64,000 nucleotides of DNA from Mortierella alpina (Eukaryota > Mortierellomycota > Mortierellomycetes > Mortierellales > Mortierellaceae). Location of the stretch: positions 1,054,001 to 1,118,000 of the forward strand of contig JANATF010000001.1 in assembly GCA_029449245.1 (NCBI GenBank), given 5' to 3'. The notes under the pieces are model-generated. The model did no database searches. It saw only the letters and a list, made by a program, of their open reading frames with translations, and was not told the origin of the DNA. Both the position numbers and the translations under genes were made by a program. This document shows, piece after piece, positions 24,354-36,360 of this stretch; within the stretch, counting starts at the first letter, position 1, and each line of letters starts with the position of its first letter.

Positions 24354-26402
24354 ATGACTATCGAATACACTCCCGTCCAGGCGATCCCTAAGGTATATCC
24401 CTCCCCCCCCCCCCCTCCGTCTATGTTGGAAGCAACTCTGTTATCAGATTTGACACCCTCGCGAGACTTTTTGTATTTCAAAAGCCCAAAGTTATCGTTT
24501 AACGACGGTCTTGATCCTGACTTTCTCTGTTATGCCTTTTTAGATTGTCGCCAATTCCCGTGCGTCTTTCCTCACTCATCGCACACAGTCCCTGGAGTTC
24601 CGCAAGGAGCAGTGTAAGACCCACGCGATTTTGTGTGATATAGTCGCCTTTCGACCCCAGTTGTTACAAATCGTTGACAAGTCAGTTGTTTCCTGGTCTT
24701 GACAAATATATACATATCTAGTGCGCGCGTTGCAGCGTATGGTCTCTGAGAACTCTGAGGAGCTCATCAACGCCATCTACTCGGACCTGAAGCGCCCCAG
24801 CGATTTCGAAATCCCTACATGCATCAAGGTCTGCAAAGAGTTCATCGAACACCTTGAAACTCTGACCCAGAACCAGAAAGCGGCCGCTCTTGCCGAGAAT
24901 GATGATTGCTATGTCCGCTTGTCGCCTCTGTAAGTCCATACACAAACGCATCACATTAATATATATATGGAGATGGATGCGTATGCTAATCACTTTTCAT
25001 GCGATTTTTTTTTCCCTTGTTGGTGGTGTTGTGTAATATAGTGGGTCTGTCCTGATCATCGGCGCTTGGAACTTTCGTAAGTGCATCGTACACTAAAGTG
25101 GACATAAAAAAAAAAAAAGGCGTCGGAGGTCAAAGCAATAAGAGAAGATGGCATGAACAATCATGCGCGCATGGATTTTAGTCTGATATCAAGTCCCCGC
25201 CCATCTCATTTTTTCTCTTATTCTGTAGCCATCATGTTGGTCCTTGAGCCCTTGGCAGGAGCCATTGCTGCCGGTAACACGTGCGTGATTAAACCTTCAG
25301 AGGTGTCCCAGACCTCGGCCACCGTTTTGACCCGACTCCTCAAACAGTACATGGACCCCCAGGTGGTGGCCGTGATCAACGGCGGTGCCGAGGAAACTAC
25401 TGTCTTGCTCAAGGAGCGCTTCGACCACATCTTCTACACCGGTGGAACGGAGGTTGGTCGTATCGTCATGATGGCCGCTGCCAAGAATCTCACGCCCGTG
25501 ACGTTGGAGTTGGGCGGCAAGTGCCCCGTCATCGTGTCAGCGAAATCCGATCTCGCCAAGGCAGCCCAGACCATCGCCGGCTGGAAAGCCATGAATTGTG
25601 GACAGATCTGCTTGACGGTTGATTATGTCCTCTGCCCCAAGCACCTTCAGGAAGAGCTCATCAAGAACGTGATTGGTACTTGGCAGCATCTGTATGGTGC
25701 TAACCCCAAGGAAGCCAAGAACTACGGCAAGGTGGTCAGCAAGAGACAGCACGAGAGGCTGGTGAAGGTGTTGAAGGCTGTGGAGGGCGAGAACAAGATC
25801 GTGTACGGAGGCAAGTATGATGCCGACCACCTGTACATTGAGCCCACCATCGTCACGAACGTGTCGCTCAACGATGAGATTATGAAGCACGAGATCTTTG
25901 GACCCATTCTGCCCATTGTCGCGTGCGAGGATCTGGATGAAGCGATCAGGATCATCAACACGCAGGAACACTCCTTGAACATGAATATCTTTACGAACGA
26001 TAAGGCTGAAGTCGAAAGAGGTAAGAGCACTTGAAAAAAAAAAAAAAAAAAAAAGTCGGCTAGTCGGAATGGCCATACTTCTTCTGTAGATGTTATATAC
26101 TAACGACCGATTTTTTCCCAACAATGAACAGTCCTTCGAGAGACTCGCTCGGGTGCTGTTAATGTGAACGACGTGGCCGCTCACTTTGGACGTAAGTGTT
26201 TTCATCCCCATGTTTGGCTCGCAAAAACTGGCCGATTGTACTGATATTGGAACATTTTGGCCTTATCATCATTTTTATAGACCACGCCCTGCCTTTTGGC
26301 GGTGTTGGACACTCTGGCACCGGCAACTACCACGGCAGGTACTCCATCGACACATTTTCGCACAAGCGCGCAGTCATAGTCCGCAACATGGCGCACCTTT
26401 AA
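24354..26402 (+). CDS. aldehyde dehydrogenase, ALDH3 / fatty-aldehyde type
   Basis: Oxidises aldehydes to carboxylic acids with NAD(P)+. Seven exons (24354-24392, 24544-24613, 24722-24929, 25042-25076, 25229-26020, 26132-26191, 26281-26402) join to 428 residues, at the short end for the family. Visible motifs: [12 protein letters not shown] and [15 protein letters not shown] (cofactor loop), the catalytic-base strand [11 protein letters not shown], and the nucleophile loop [13 protein letters not shown] with the active cysteine in [14 protein letters not shown] and [16 protein letters not shown] follow near the end. The layout is that of ALDH3, including yeast Hfd1 (fatty aldehyde/4-hydroxybenzaldehyde oxidation). 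The hydrophobic C-terminal tail anchor of some members is absent (it ends RNMAHL), so this copy is probably soluble. A poly-A signal AATAAA lies at about 26491. Confidence 0.94.
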
Positions 26403-26706
26403 ACCATGAAAGAAAGGGTCGCGTGCATTGTATATTTCACCAGGGATAACTGTTTTGTCCGGTCTATAGTTGTGGTTTTGCAGCTTGAGGAATAAAAGTA
26501 CACTTGTAAATAAATGGGTGAAGAATATGAATGAATGGCTGTAGTTGTTGTTGTTGTAGTTGTTGTCGCTGTTGTTGTTGCTGTTGTTGTTGAGGCGGTA
26601 GAAAATGATGAGAGGATTGACCAAATGCAATAGAAAGGTGCTTTTCCGTCGATAGTCCTTGGTGTGTCTGTCCTGACAATGTCCTCGTCGTAAGGATGAG
26701 GGTTTC
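26403..26706. repeat. 3' spacer between convergent ALDH and TIM22 with TTG microsatellite
   Basis: 304 bp separate the two convergent stops. At about 26538-26592 the plus strand is an imperfect run of GTT/GTC/GTA triplets (complement CAA/CAG). It can be read as polyglutamine on the minus strand but lies outside any supported gene, so it is a simple-sequence repeat in 3' UTRs. Confidence 0.65.
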
Positions 26707-27593
26707 TTATTCCGAGTGCCTCATCCAGTAATCGATGGCCGTCGAGAAGGCAGCGAATCCTGCACATCCAAAGGCTGAGGCCTTGACGCCTCCCTTGGCA
26801 GCAAGCACGCCTCCTGTAAAACATCCGGCTGCTGCTCCGTTGTAGATATCATTCTTGGCACGGTACTAATGACATAGATCACAAAAAAATGGCCAAGACA
26901 ATAAAGAATTAACAGAGAATGTTAATAAACCTCTGGTCCCGCCTTAAAATCCGAGTCTTGAGGCAGCAAACGGTGGATAGAGAAAACTTGGTAAAAAAAG
27001 AAAGTGCACTTACGCCCTCGATAAAACATTCGCTGGACGAGAAGATGGCAGCCACGACAGCAAAGTTCTTTGCGGACGAGTATGATCTGTTTCCCATATC
27101 TTTGAGCATGATCTTCATCTGCTCCTTGGTCGAGAGTTCCTGCAATGCTGGCGTCAGCTGTGGTCCTGCAAACTCAAAGGACGACATGACAACTCCGAAC
27201 ACTCCTCCAAGTGCGAATCCTAGAGACCAAGAGTGGTTAGCAAAAGGATCAACAAGGCTTTTAACGTCAACCTCCAGGAGAGATATGAAAGTTCCTCTGT
27301 CTGGAACAACAAGACGTGGCTAATCCCGAAAGCTCCATAGAGTTGAAAAGATGGCTTTTGTCCTTGCAGTGGTGGCCAGTTCGATCAAGATCTTTGGCTT
27401 GCAACTGTACTAGTCTCCCCCGGTCCGTGCAAAGTACAAGGGTTCTCGAACAGGTGTTGCGCTTACCGGTAACACCGCCAAAGACAAACTTGAAGGGGCA
27501 GTTCTCTCTGAAGACAGAGTTGAAGAGAGCCACCTGGTCGGGCGAGGCCCCGCCGGGCTGGGTGGGCTGTTGTGGCATAGGGTTCATGTTCAT
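26707..27593 (-). CDS. TIM22: mitochondrial inner-membrane translocase subunit TIM22
   Basis: Channel-forming subunit of the TIM22 complex, which inserts carrier proteins into the mitochondrial inner membrane. Three exons (27593-27467, 27219-27014, 26865-26707) give 163 residues, close to the usual 180-200. A short Pro/Gln-rich N-terminus [15 protein letters not shown] is followed by [29 protein letters not shown], a hydrophilic loop ([22 protein letters not shown]), [35 protein letters not shown] and the end [10 protein letters not shown]. The glycine-rich helices with G-x3-G packing and the pair of conserved Cys residues (in ENCPF and in SECFIEG) mark Tim22 rather than Tim17/Tim23. Confidence 0.92.
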
Positions 27594-28440
27594 GGCTGGT
27601 ACAAAGTGGTGGTTGGAAGGGCGACGGAGTGTCTATGGATGATGATGAAGGGTAGGGTGGCTAGATGGTTGATTCCAGTCTTCTGTGCGATGAGGATGAG
27701 GATGAAGAGGAGGTTGGCTTCCTTGTTCCTGTCACAGAGATGGAGGGTAAGCCGGGTGGAAGGGAGTGAAGGTGAGAGAGAGACGTAGAGTCCATGCCGT
27801 TGTTTACCGCTGACACAAATACAGACAAACCCGGACTGCTGATCGAATCGAAGGAAAATCACGTGCAAGAATGTGCCTGAGAGGGCTCCACCGTCAAGTT
27901 GCACCTCGACACGCTTCAGCCAAGGCTGGAACGGAGCTGCGTCTATGGACTGAAGGATCATTAGTGGCATTTGTGGCCCTCGGACAGACACACACGCGAA
28001 TGCGCATTGTATTTGTTCCATTCCAAGACCACGGCGTAGTACAGTGCTCTAAGCAGTTGGAATGCAACACAGAAGCTAACCTGGTACTTGCTATACAAAC
28101 CGTTACCCATCCCCTGTCGTACTTTTATTAACAGCTTCCGCTTGCTGCGATCTATTTGACCAGTTCTGATCTTGATCTTATCCAGCTGGATTCAATTGCT
28201 GATACAATCCCCGCCACGGAAGGTAAGGACAACTCTCCACAGTTCCACAGTACAGCCTAATTCTTCGTCTATAGCCGTCAGCATAGAGAACAAACGTGGT
28301 GGCCATTGGTCAGAAAGGTCCAGTCTTCTTCGTTTCTGCAGCAACCTAGGTCATTAGTGCACTACAATTGCGGCCTGTATCAAGTGCACACATCCAGTAA
28401 GATCCTTGCACTAGGGACATATCACCCAAATGGCCACCCT
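27594..28440. other. intergenic between TIM22 start and repeat array
   Basis: About 850 bp, the upstream region of TIM22. A 143-codon minus-strand open frame (27590-28021) has no recognisable family and lies in the leader. From about 28390 the sequence begins to show decayed similarity to the repeat unit that follows. Confidence 0.4.
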
Positions 28441-31052
28441 CATCCGCCTCTCATTGGCCGTCAGGGCCGGAACTTCGACATGCTGATCGACTAGTGCCGA
28501 AGCGCTTATAATGCGATACTGTCGGTACGGAGGGCTTGTCCAGAGCGAGCTCGATCGTCCGAGCTGCTTGAATCGCAATTATAACCAGTTTCAAGAATCG
28601 GCAAGATTCCCGTCTCCATCGCGAAGGGCCTTGGCTTTACCGAGCAGGCCGATTCCGCAACTCAGATGGTGAAGATGAGTAAACCAAGAAAAGAATACCT
28701 GGCGTGATGCAGCACGCTCCCAGGGCTCGAGAAAAGTCGATGGAATGATCAGGCACCAAAAAATGCATTAGCATTGTCACCCTCCGAAGCTAAGGCCATA
28801 TGCTTAAAGAGAGCCCTGGGAGCCGAGATGGATCTATATAGCTGTAGGGTGGACTCGCCAGCGGTGCTAGGAACTCATAGCGATCCGCCACAACTCTATG
28901 GTGTGCTCCATGGTGTTTCTGCAGCATTATATGTGGTTTTGCACAGAACACAAACTTAAAAAAAGCACTGGCCCACTGTGCCTGAGATACCAGGCACTTG
29001 CATATGGGCCATAGCAGCCATATAACGCCTCTCATTGGCCGATCAGAGCTGGATCTTAGAGATGCTTGTCGACTAGCGCCGAAGTGCTTATAATGGGATA
29101 CTGTTGATGCGGTGGGCTTGTACAGAGCGAGCTCGATCGCCCAAGCTGCTTGAATCGCAATTATAACAAGTTTCAAGAATCGGCAAGATTCCCGTCTCCA
29201 TCGCAAAGGGCCTTGGCTTTACCGAGCAGGCCGATTCCGCAACTCAGATGGTGAAGATGAGTAAACCAAGAAAAGAATACCTGGCGTGATGCAGCACGCT
29301 CCCAGGGCTCGAGAAAAGTCGATGGAATGATCAGGCACCAAAAAATGCATTAGCACTGTCACCCTCCGAAGCTAAGGCCATATGCTTAAAGAGAGCCCTG
29401 GGAGCCGAGATGAATATATATAACTGTAGGGTGGCCTCGCCAGCGGTGCGAGGAACTCATAGCGATCCGCCACAACTCTATGGTGTGCTCCATGGTGTTT
29501 CTGCAGCATTATATGTAGGTTTGCACAGTACACAAACCTAAAAAAAGCACTGGCCCACTGTGCCTGAGATACCAGGCACTTGCATATGGGCCATCGCAGC
29601 CATATGACGCCTCTCATTGGCCGATCAGAGCTGGATCTTAGAGATGCTTGTCGACTAGCGCCGAGGCGCTTATAATACGATACTGTAGGTACGGTGGGCT
29701 TGTCCAGAGCGGGCTCGATCGTCCGAGCTTCATGAATCGCAATTATAACCAGTTTCAAGAATCAGCAAGATTCCCGTCTCCATCGCAAAAGGCCCTGGCT
29801 TTGCAGAACGGATCGATTCCGCAACACAGATGGTGAAGGTGAGTAAACCAAGAAAAGAATACCTGGCGTGATGCAGCACACTCCCAGGGCTCGAGAAAAG
29901 TCGATGGAATGATCAGGCGCCAAAAAATGCATTAGCAATGTCACATTCCAAACCTGAGGCCATACGCATAAAGTGAGCCCTGGGAGCCTAGATGGATCTA
30001 TATAGCTATAGAGTGGACTCGCCAGCGGTGCCAGGCACTCAATGCGATCCGCCACAACTCTATGGTGCGCTTCAGGGTGTTAGTGAAGCATTATATGTAG
30101 TTTTGCACAGCACACAAACCTAAAAACAGCACTGGCTCACTGTGCCTGAGATCCCAGGCACTTGCATATGGGCCATAGCTGCCATATAAAGCCTCTCATT
30201 GGCCGATCAGAGCCGGATCTTAGAGATGCTAGTCGAATAGTGCCGAAGTGCTTATAATGGGATACTGTTGGTGCGGTGGGCTTGTACAGAGCGAGCTCGA
30301 TCGTCCGAGCTGCTTGAATTGCAATTATAACTAATTTCAAGAATCGGCAAGATTCTCGTCTCCATTGCAAAGGGCCTTGGCTTTGCGTAACAGGTCGATT
30401 CCGCAACTCAGATGGTGAAGATGAGTAAACCAAGAAAAGAATACCTGGCTTGATGCAGCACACTCCCAGGGCTCGAGAAAAGTCGACGGAATGATCAGGC
30501 TCCAAAAATTGCATTAGCAATGTCACCCTCCAAACCTGAGGCCATATGCATAATTAGACCCCTGGGAGCCGAGATGAATCTATATAACTATAGAGTGGAC
30601 TCGCCCGCTATGCTCCATGATGTTACTGTAGCATTATATGTAGGTTTGCTCAGAACACAAACCTAAAAACAGCACTGGCCCACTGTGCCTGAGATCCCAG
30701 GTACTTGCATATGGGCCATAGCAGCCATATGACGCCTCTCATTGGCCGATCAGAGCCGGATCTTAGAGATGCTCGTCGACTAGTGCCGAAGTGCTTATAA
30801 TGGGATACTGTTGGTGCGGTGGGCTTGTCCAGAGCGAGCTCGATCATCCGAGCTGCTTGAATTGAAATTATAACCAGTTTCAAGAATCGGCAAGATTCTC
30901 GTCTCCATTGCAAAGGGCCTTGGCTTTGCCGAGCCGGTCGAGTCCGCAACTCAGATCGTGAAGATGAGTAAACCAAGAATAGAATACCTGGCTTGATGCA
31001 GCACACTCCCAGGGCTCGAGAAAAGTCGACGGAGTGATTGGGCGCCAAAAAA
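28441..31052 (+). repeat. tandem array of a ~580-bp repeat, about 4.5 copies
   Basis: Using the landmark TCATTGGCC, unit starts fall at 28451, 29032, 29614, 30196 and 30739 (spacings 581, 582, 582 and 543). The copies are near-identical over most of their length. Landmarks in each: CTTATAATGGGATACTGT (variants), CAGTTTCAAGAATCGGCAAG, CCTGGCGTGATGCAGCACGC (or CTTGATGC in later copies), an A-run near GCACCAAAAAATGC, a CCATAT block, and an A-run before GCACTGGCCCACTG. The fourth unit lacks about 40 bp. The fifth stops abruptly at the first A-run (about 31052). On the minus strand each copy keeps a 97-142-codon open frame, but its product is not recognised and may be incidental. Confidence 0.9.
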
Positions 31053-31104
31053 AACTCCGCGAGTCCAAGGTCGTACACACGAAAATGGTACCGTTAAAAC
31101 ATTA

Positions 31105-31735
31105 GGTTTGTGTGCTGTGCAAAACCATATAATGCTGCAGAAACACCATGGAGCGCACCACAGAGTCCTAGCAGATCGCAATGAGTACCTGGCACCGCTG
31201 GGGAGTCCATCTTATAGTTATATAGAAACATCTCGGCTCACACGGTTCTCTTCAAGCATATGGCCTCAGCTCTGGAGGGTGACTTTGCTATTGCACTTTT
31301 TTTTTTGGCGCCTGATCATTCCGTCGACTTTTCTCGAGCCCTGGGAGCGTGCTGCATCACGCCAGGTATTCTTTTCTTGGTTTACTCATATTCACCATCT
31401 GAGTTGCGGACTCGACCTGTTACGCAAAGTCAGAGCCCTTTGTGATGGAGACGGGAATCTTGCCGATTCTTGAAACTTGTTATAATTGCGATTCAAGCAG
31501 CTTGGGCGATCGAGCTCGCTCTGGACAAGCCCACCGCACCAACAGTATCCCATTATAAGCACTTCGGCACTATTCGACGAGCATCTCTAAGATCCGGCTC
31601 TGATCGGCCAATGAGAGGCGTTATATGGCTGCTATGGCCCATATGCAAGTGCCAGGTATCTCAGGTACAGTGGGCCAGTGCTTTTTTTTTTTTTTTTTGG
31701 TTTGTGTGCTATGCAAAACTGCATATCGTGTTGCC
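31105..31735 (-). repeat. inverted copy of the ~580-bp repeat
   Basis: The same unit in opposite orientation: it begins GGTTTGTGTGCTGTGCAAAA (31106), passes through the complement of the CGTGATGC, TTATAATTGCGATTC and CATTGGCC landmarks (CCAATGAGAGG at 31608), and reaches a T-run of about 17 at 31681. It then restarts the unit (GGTTTGTGTGCTATGC at 31700) for about 30 bases. Together with the direct array it forms a large, imperfect palindrome with a spacer of roughly 50 bp at 31053-31104. Both A/T-runs are longer here than in the direct copies. Confidence 0.85.
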
Positions 31736-31914
31736 AAGGAACGAGAATCAAGACGTGGATCATCGATAAATGAGTGCATTTTTATTATCATCAGTTTGCG
31801 CTATACTTTACAAGTGGAGTTTTTTTTGTTATGGCAGGCAAAAAGGAGGGAAAGAGGAGGCTGTTCTGTCTACTGGGTGAGTTTGAATATCATAGAGAAG
31901 GATCCCATTCAGGA

Positions 31915-34900
31915 TTAGGTAGGTAAGGGCAACGATGGTTTACGGCGGCTGGGTGCTGGAGCATCATCCGCTTCAGCATCCTCTTCGTCATCATTGTCCG
32001 GTGAGGGTGCTGCCGTAGGCGTTGGGGCGGATTCCGCGTCTTCATAAGCAGCAGCGCTGGCAGACGGACTGACTGCATCCGGTGAGATGGGTGAGATACT
32101 GATGCTGGCGATCGCTGGTGGTGCTGTGGCTTTTGGCAAGGGTGTTGTGTGTGTCGAGTAGTAGGGCTTAGTTTTGGCGCACTTGAGATCTCTCTCTTGG
32201 CCCTCCCAGACGACCTCGTTCTTGCTGTTTCTCTCCAAACAGGGGTTGAGCTTTTCCTGCAAGGCCCTGCCTCGCTTGATCAATTCAGCGCTCGTGGCCA
32301 GGTTGGCCCACAGGTCGAGCACCGGTAGCGAATCCCAGTCGGGAAGTCGACGGTTTGGTAGATCGTCCAGCAATCTCTCGCTGTCCGTCATGAGTGGGAC
32401 CAAGAACGTGCCTGCACTGTTTCTTTGCTGCTTGGTGTGCGTGCCCCATTCCAGATGGTTGGTCGAGAACGAAGTAAAGTTGAAAAAGTTGGGATAGAGC
32501 ATCACGTAGCCGCGCATGTAGATCATCTCGATAAACAGCTTCTTCCAAGAGTTGGACCATCGGTTCGTCCGAGAGTTGGGAATTTGGACAGATTGCAAGC
32601 TGGACTTGTTCCATTCAATGTCCAGCAATCGGTCCGCCACATACTCGTGGAACTCTCTCCAATGCTCGGGAAAATAGACTGCTCCCCAGCTGCAGGGGAG
32701 TTGCAGCAAGAATGGTGTCCGGAGCTCATACTCGGGTGTTTCAATAAAGATATCCTCAGGATTGAACGGCGCTCTTCCTGCCAGGTGCGTCTCCACAAAC
32801 TTTTGCGAGTACATACTGATTCCAAACATGCGATGGTAGAGCGAATTGTCGGGCGAGTAACGGTACTTGAGAATGTTGTACTTGATCCAGGTATAGAACA
32901 AAGGCGAGACTTCGACATCGTCCTCCAGCAAAACAGCATATTCATCGTCTCCTTGCGGATACCAGGCCTCGACCACTGCCAACATGAGACCACCTCGACG
33001 AACACGGTGCCGCATAAACTTTTCGCCAAACTCCCACTGGAACGAACCTGCCATTTTGAGAGTGACTCGGTCGGCCTCGGCGTCCATGTTGAGCGTGAGC
33101 GAGACCTTGTCGTTCAAGTAGTGTGCGTGAGATAATGACCGCAGCAGACGGATGCAGGATCCTGGCCGGTTGTTCGTGATGACGATAAGCTTGACCTGCG
33201 GCGTATTCCAATCTAGAGCAGTACAGTGCAAAAAAACCAGCCATTAGTCGTCGGTCGTCAAAAGGAGATGAGAAACCAAAGTACATCCTCCCGAGTTTGA
33301 AAACCTACTCTCTAGGGCCTGGATAGGGAGATCGGGCAACCAGCGCACATGCTCAATGTCTTCTGGCTTGAGAGCGATAGTCGCCACTCTGGAACGCGCT
33401 TGAGCAATGTCCAGTCCCTCTGAAAACTCAGAGTCAGGCTCTTGAAGATAGAACACGACTTTTGGACGGAGAGAGTTGATGAGGTGGAACGCATTGACAG
33501 AGACCTCAGCGGCCATTCTCGCCGAGTCCAGAGCATTAGGATTAAGCGAGGCATATGACAGACGAAGGTCATAGACGCCCACGTGGCAGCCTTCGGAGGG
33601 CAAGAGCCGTGCAAAGTCCTTGCGGCCCAATCCTCGAGCTGATCCTGGAACGGCAACGTGGATGGAAATGTCTGGTGAAAGACTCCAGCGGCAGATAAGG
33701 TCCTTGAGCAAGATGGCCTCGTCCAAGCTCGACAAGAACACCACCACGCTAGCCAGACTCTCATGCTGGGACACTAATGCCCGACCTCGTTCGATCCAGG
33801 ACTGCCACGTCGCGCTCTCCTTGTACAGTTTCCGGATCTCTGAGCAGAAGGGGCCCGCCTGGTCCTTTTTCCTGACGTCACCCCAGGTGGCATGGTTCCG
33901 AGGATCGTTAGCGACAACAATGGACTGAATGGCACCATAGTAACGAAGAACTGTGCTTAGATAGATGCTAAGAGGCGCCTTTCCACTGGAAGCCCACGGT
34001 TCGAGACTCATCAGCTCCAAGGTCTCGGTCCTGCCGAACCAAATATCCGTCAACACATCCACTGCTTCTGTCGCCCTGACTTGTCCTCTAGCGTCCGCTT
34101 CTGGTAGGCATTTGATGTCGAGATCGCTATCGAGCATGTCCTCTGGCAGGGTCAAGAGTACTGCACCGTGGCTTCCTAGCAACGCACGCGAGTATTCAGG
34201 CGTGTGTGCTAAGCGGAGCAACGTTCCTAAATAGCTGCTTCCAGGAATGACGCCGTCGTCCAGCAGGAGAAAGAACTCTGAGGAAGCCTGTCGCGCGATG
34301 CTCCACCAGGGATCTGTCTTTGCAACGATGCGCATCTTGATGCGTTGACTTTGTTTGTCCTCCTGCCCGGCACGTTCGCTTTCTTCTTCCTCTCCCTCCT
34401 CTGTTGACAGATCTGCTGGTGGTAGATTTGATCCGGTGAAGGATGAAATGGCCTCCTGAACAGCAGTAAAGTCCTGATCCTCCGCAACGGCCACCCAAAT
34501 GAGCTGAGGCTGATCCGTCTGGCCCATGAGCGCGCGGATCTGTCTGGAGAGGGTATCTTCAGAGTCCTGGAAGTGAATAATAACGGTGACTGGGGCGGTA
34601 CCATCCTCATTGAGCATGAACTTTGAGGGCAGGCGATAGAGCTCCTGATAGCTGTGCCTCATCGGCCGCCTCTGTTCCAGCAGGGCGAGCGGATCGGGGT
34701 TGTATGCCTGGTCATCGCTTGAGGAAGGCAGAATATCTACATGGATCGGGGGTATAGATCAAACGCCGAGAGTGGTACAGAGAGTGTGGGTTACGGGGAA
34801 TAGAAGAATATGCGAGTGAGTACAACGTCCAGCGTGCGAAAGATGAGCAGGCGGGAGGGTGCATGAATTGTTTCCATGGAAATGGTACATATTTGATGAG

Positions 34901-35290
34901 CACGCTCGTAGCGTGAAGATGATGAGCATAACTGAGCAGTGGGGTAAATCCACGCATACCTGGGTAATAGATGTCGTTGGACGTTGAACCTGTGAAGAGG
35001 ACCGAGATGAAGGAGAGGAGAGCGATCACGGCGATGACCGTACAGACGGCCACGCGTGAGGATGCCGTCCTGATCAGCTTCGAGGCCAGGTACCAGACCG
35101 ACCTTGACCAGTCTGGTGCTGCTGTGGGACTTTGATGTGGAGGAGGCATGTACAGGTCAGGGTACCACAGGCGCGAGGTGGATCCAGGGATGCTGGCCAG
35201 AGACGGTGTAGATGATGCTGCTCGCTGAGTTTGGGTATGCCAATATGCTGCTTTTTTGGGGGGGATGTATTCCTGGTGAAGTGGCGGCAA
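31915..35290 (-). CDS. large type II membrane glycosyltransferase-like protein, two GT-A-like lobes
   Basis: Three exons (35290-34960, 34736-33309, 33212-31915) give 1018 residues. A Pro-rich cytosolic tail with MPPPHQSPTAAPDWSRS is followed by one membrane segment (about 70-95, VAVCTVIAVIALLSFISVLF), so a type II Golgi protein is likely. The first lumenal lobe starts VTVIIHFQDSEDTLSRQI and has FFLLLDDGVIPGSSYLG. The second, after a linker, starts VKLIVITNNRPGSCIRLLR and holds YAVLLEDDVEVSPLFYTW, a DxD-like metal site as in GT-A glycosyltransferases, then RAPFNPEDIFIETPEYELR. The C-terminal 110 residues are disordered, Pro/Ser/Ala- and Asp/Glu-rich. Relatives are annotated as GT2-like; donor and acceptor are unknown. 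Start 35290 is the first ATG; the product is divergent from the F-box gene. Confidence 0.8.
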
Positions 35291-36360
35291 AGACTCGGGA
35301 GACAGCGCTTTGATGGGGGTGAGAACCGAATCAGATGAGAGAGAAAGGGACGCGGGTGGCTACAGGTGAAGACAAAGGCAGAGTGTCATAAGGCTGCACA
35401 GCGAGATGATGCGTGGTGATGGCGATGGTCGATAGCGGGCCAATACCGAGGAAAAGAGGAACGAGGCACGCGGAGCAAGAGGAGAGAAGAGAGACGAGAG
35501 ACAAGAGAGGAGAGGCGAGAAACGAGAGTGATGGGAGATGGGAGATGGGAGAACGAGCACCTGCTGCGAAGGACAGATGGTCGGCAAGGAAGAACGGAAG
35601 AAAGGAGGAAAATAGTAAAGCGTAAAAGCGAGAAAGGAAGAACGGTGCACCGTCAACAGGTCAACGGTATTTAAAAACGCAGAGAGAGAGATGTATGGGA
35701 TGTATGAGATGTATGAGATGTATGAGATGTATGTAACAGCTCCCGATGTACGGTCCAAGTAAAGTAAGCAGGATGATATATTTATACAGCGAGTACCGAG
35801 TACCGAGCGAGCAGGGGTGTCGAGGGCTGGTATGTGTGAGGACACCGCGCACTCAGGCACGCCCGATGAAACAGAAACAGGCTCCAGGCACACTCTCGTT
35901 CCTGAGGCCCGTCAAGGCCACTTGCCACCCGCTTGCCGCGTGAGTTTAAAAGGCACGCCAGAGGCGAGCAGGCCCCTTCGCCTGCAAGTCCTGTTGACCC
36001 CGCCCAACCAATCGCAGTGCAGGCTGTTTAATTATACTTGTCGCTCGACAACAAGAGATCTCCCTCTTTTTTTTCCTCCGTTCGACCTGCCAGTCCTGCC
36101 CAGCCCAGCCCTGTCCTGCAGCTCTCACAAACAAAGCGATCTGGATCGGACCCACCAGCCTGCGAGGCCACGACAGTGCCGCAGTCCACCCCCATTCCTT
36201 CCCCCCAGCATGGCCGGCCATGGCCTCGCTCCCCTCCTGAAAAATCTGACTGCGGCAAAAAATCAGGCTTAGGACAGATGGATGCTGTATGGACTGCGTG
36301 ATGGACACAAATTAGCCCCGCTTCCCTGATTCGTTCTCTCTTCCACACCACTCCCTTCTC
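35291..36360. other. divergent promoter region GT-like / F-box
   Basis: 1.07 kb between divergent starts. It contains a GA-rich tract (about 35455-35600), a 9-bp minisatellite (listed separately), TATA-like stretches (about 35667 TATTTAAAAA and about 35776 TATATTTATA), and a CCAAT box at about 36007 (AACCAATCG). Long open frames here are composition artefacts. Confidence 0.5.
35690..35738. repeat. GATGTATGA minisatellite
   Basis: About five imperfect copies of a 9-bp unit (consensus GATGTATGA) in the 5' leader region of the GT-like gene. The minus strand reads as a Ser-Tyr-Ile repeat, but it is not in a supported gene. Confidence 0.8.

Noticed and set aside
27590-28021. 143-codon frame upstream of TIM22
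   Set aside because: No family match; it lies in the leader and its end overlaps the TIM22 start.
29000-31052. 580-bp repeats as SINEs (Pol III elements)
   Set aside because: A partial B-box-like match exists in one unit, but no convincing A box at the right spacing and no clear terminal tail or target duplications; left as a question in the findings.
28306-31769. Repeated 97-142-codon open frames in the 580-bp repeat
   Set aside because: They recur only because the DNA copies are alike; the product matches no family, frames break in some copies, and there is no start or promoter logic.
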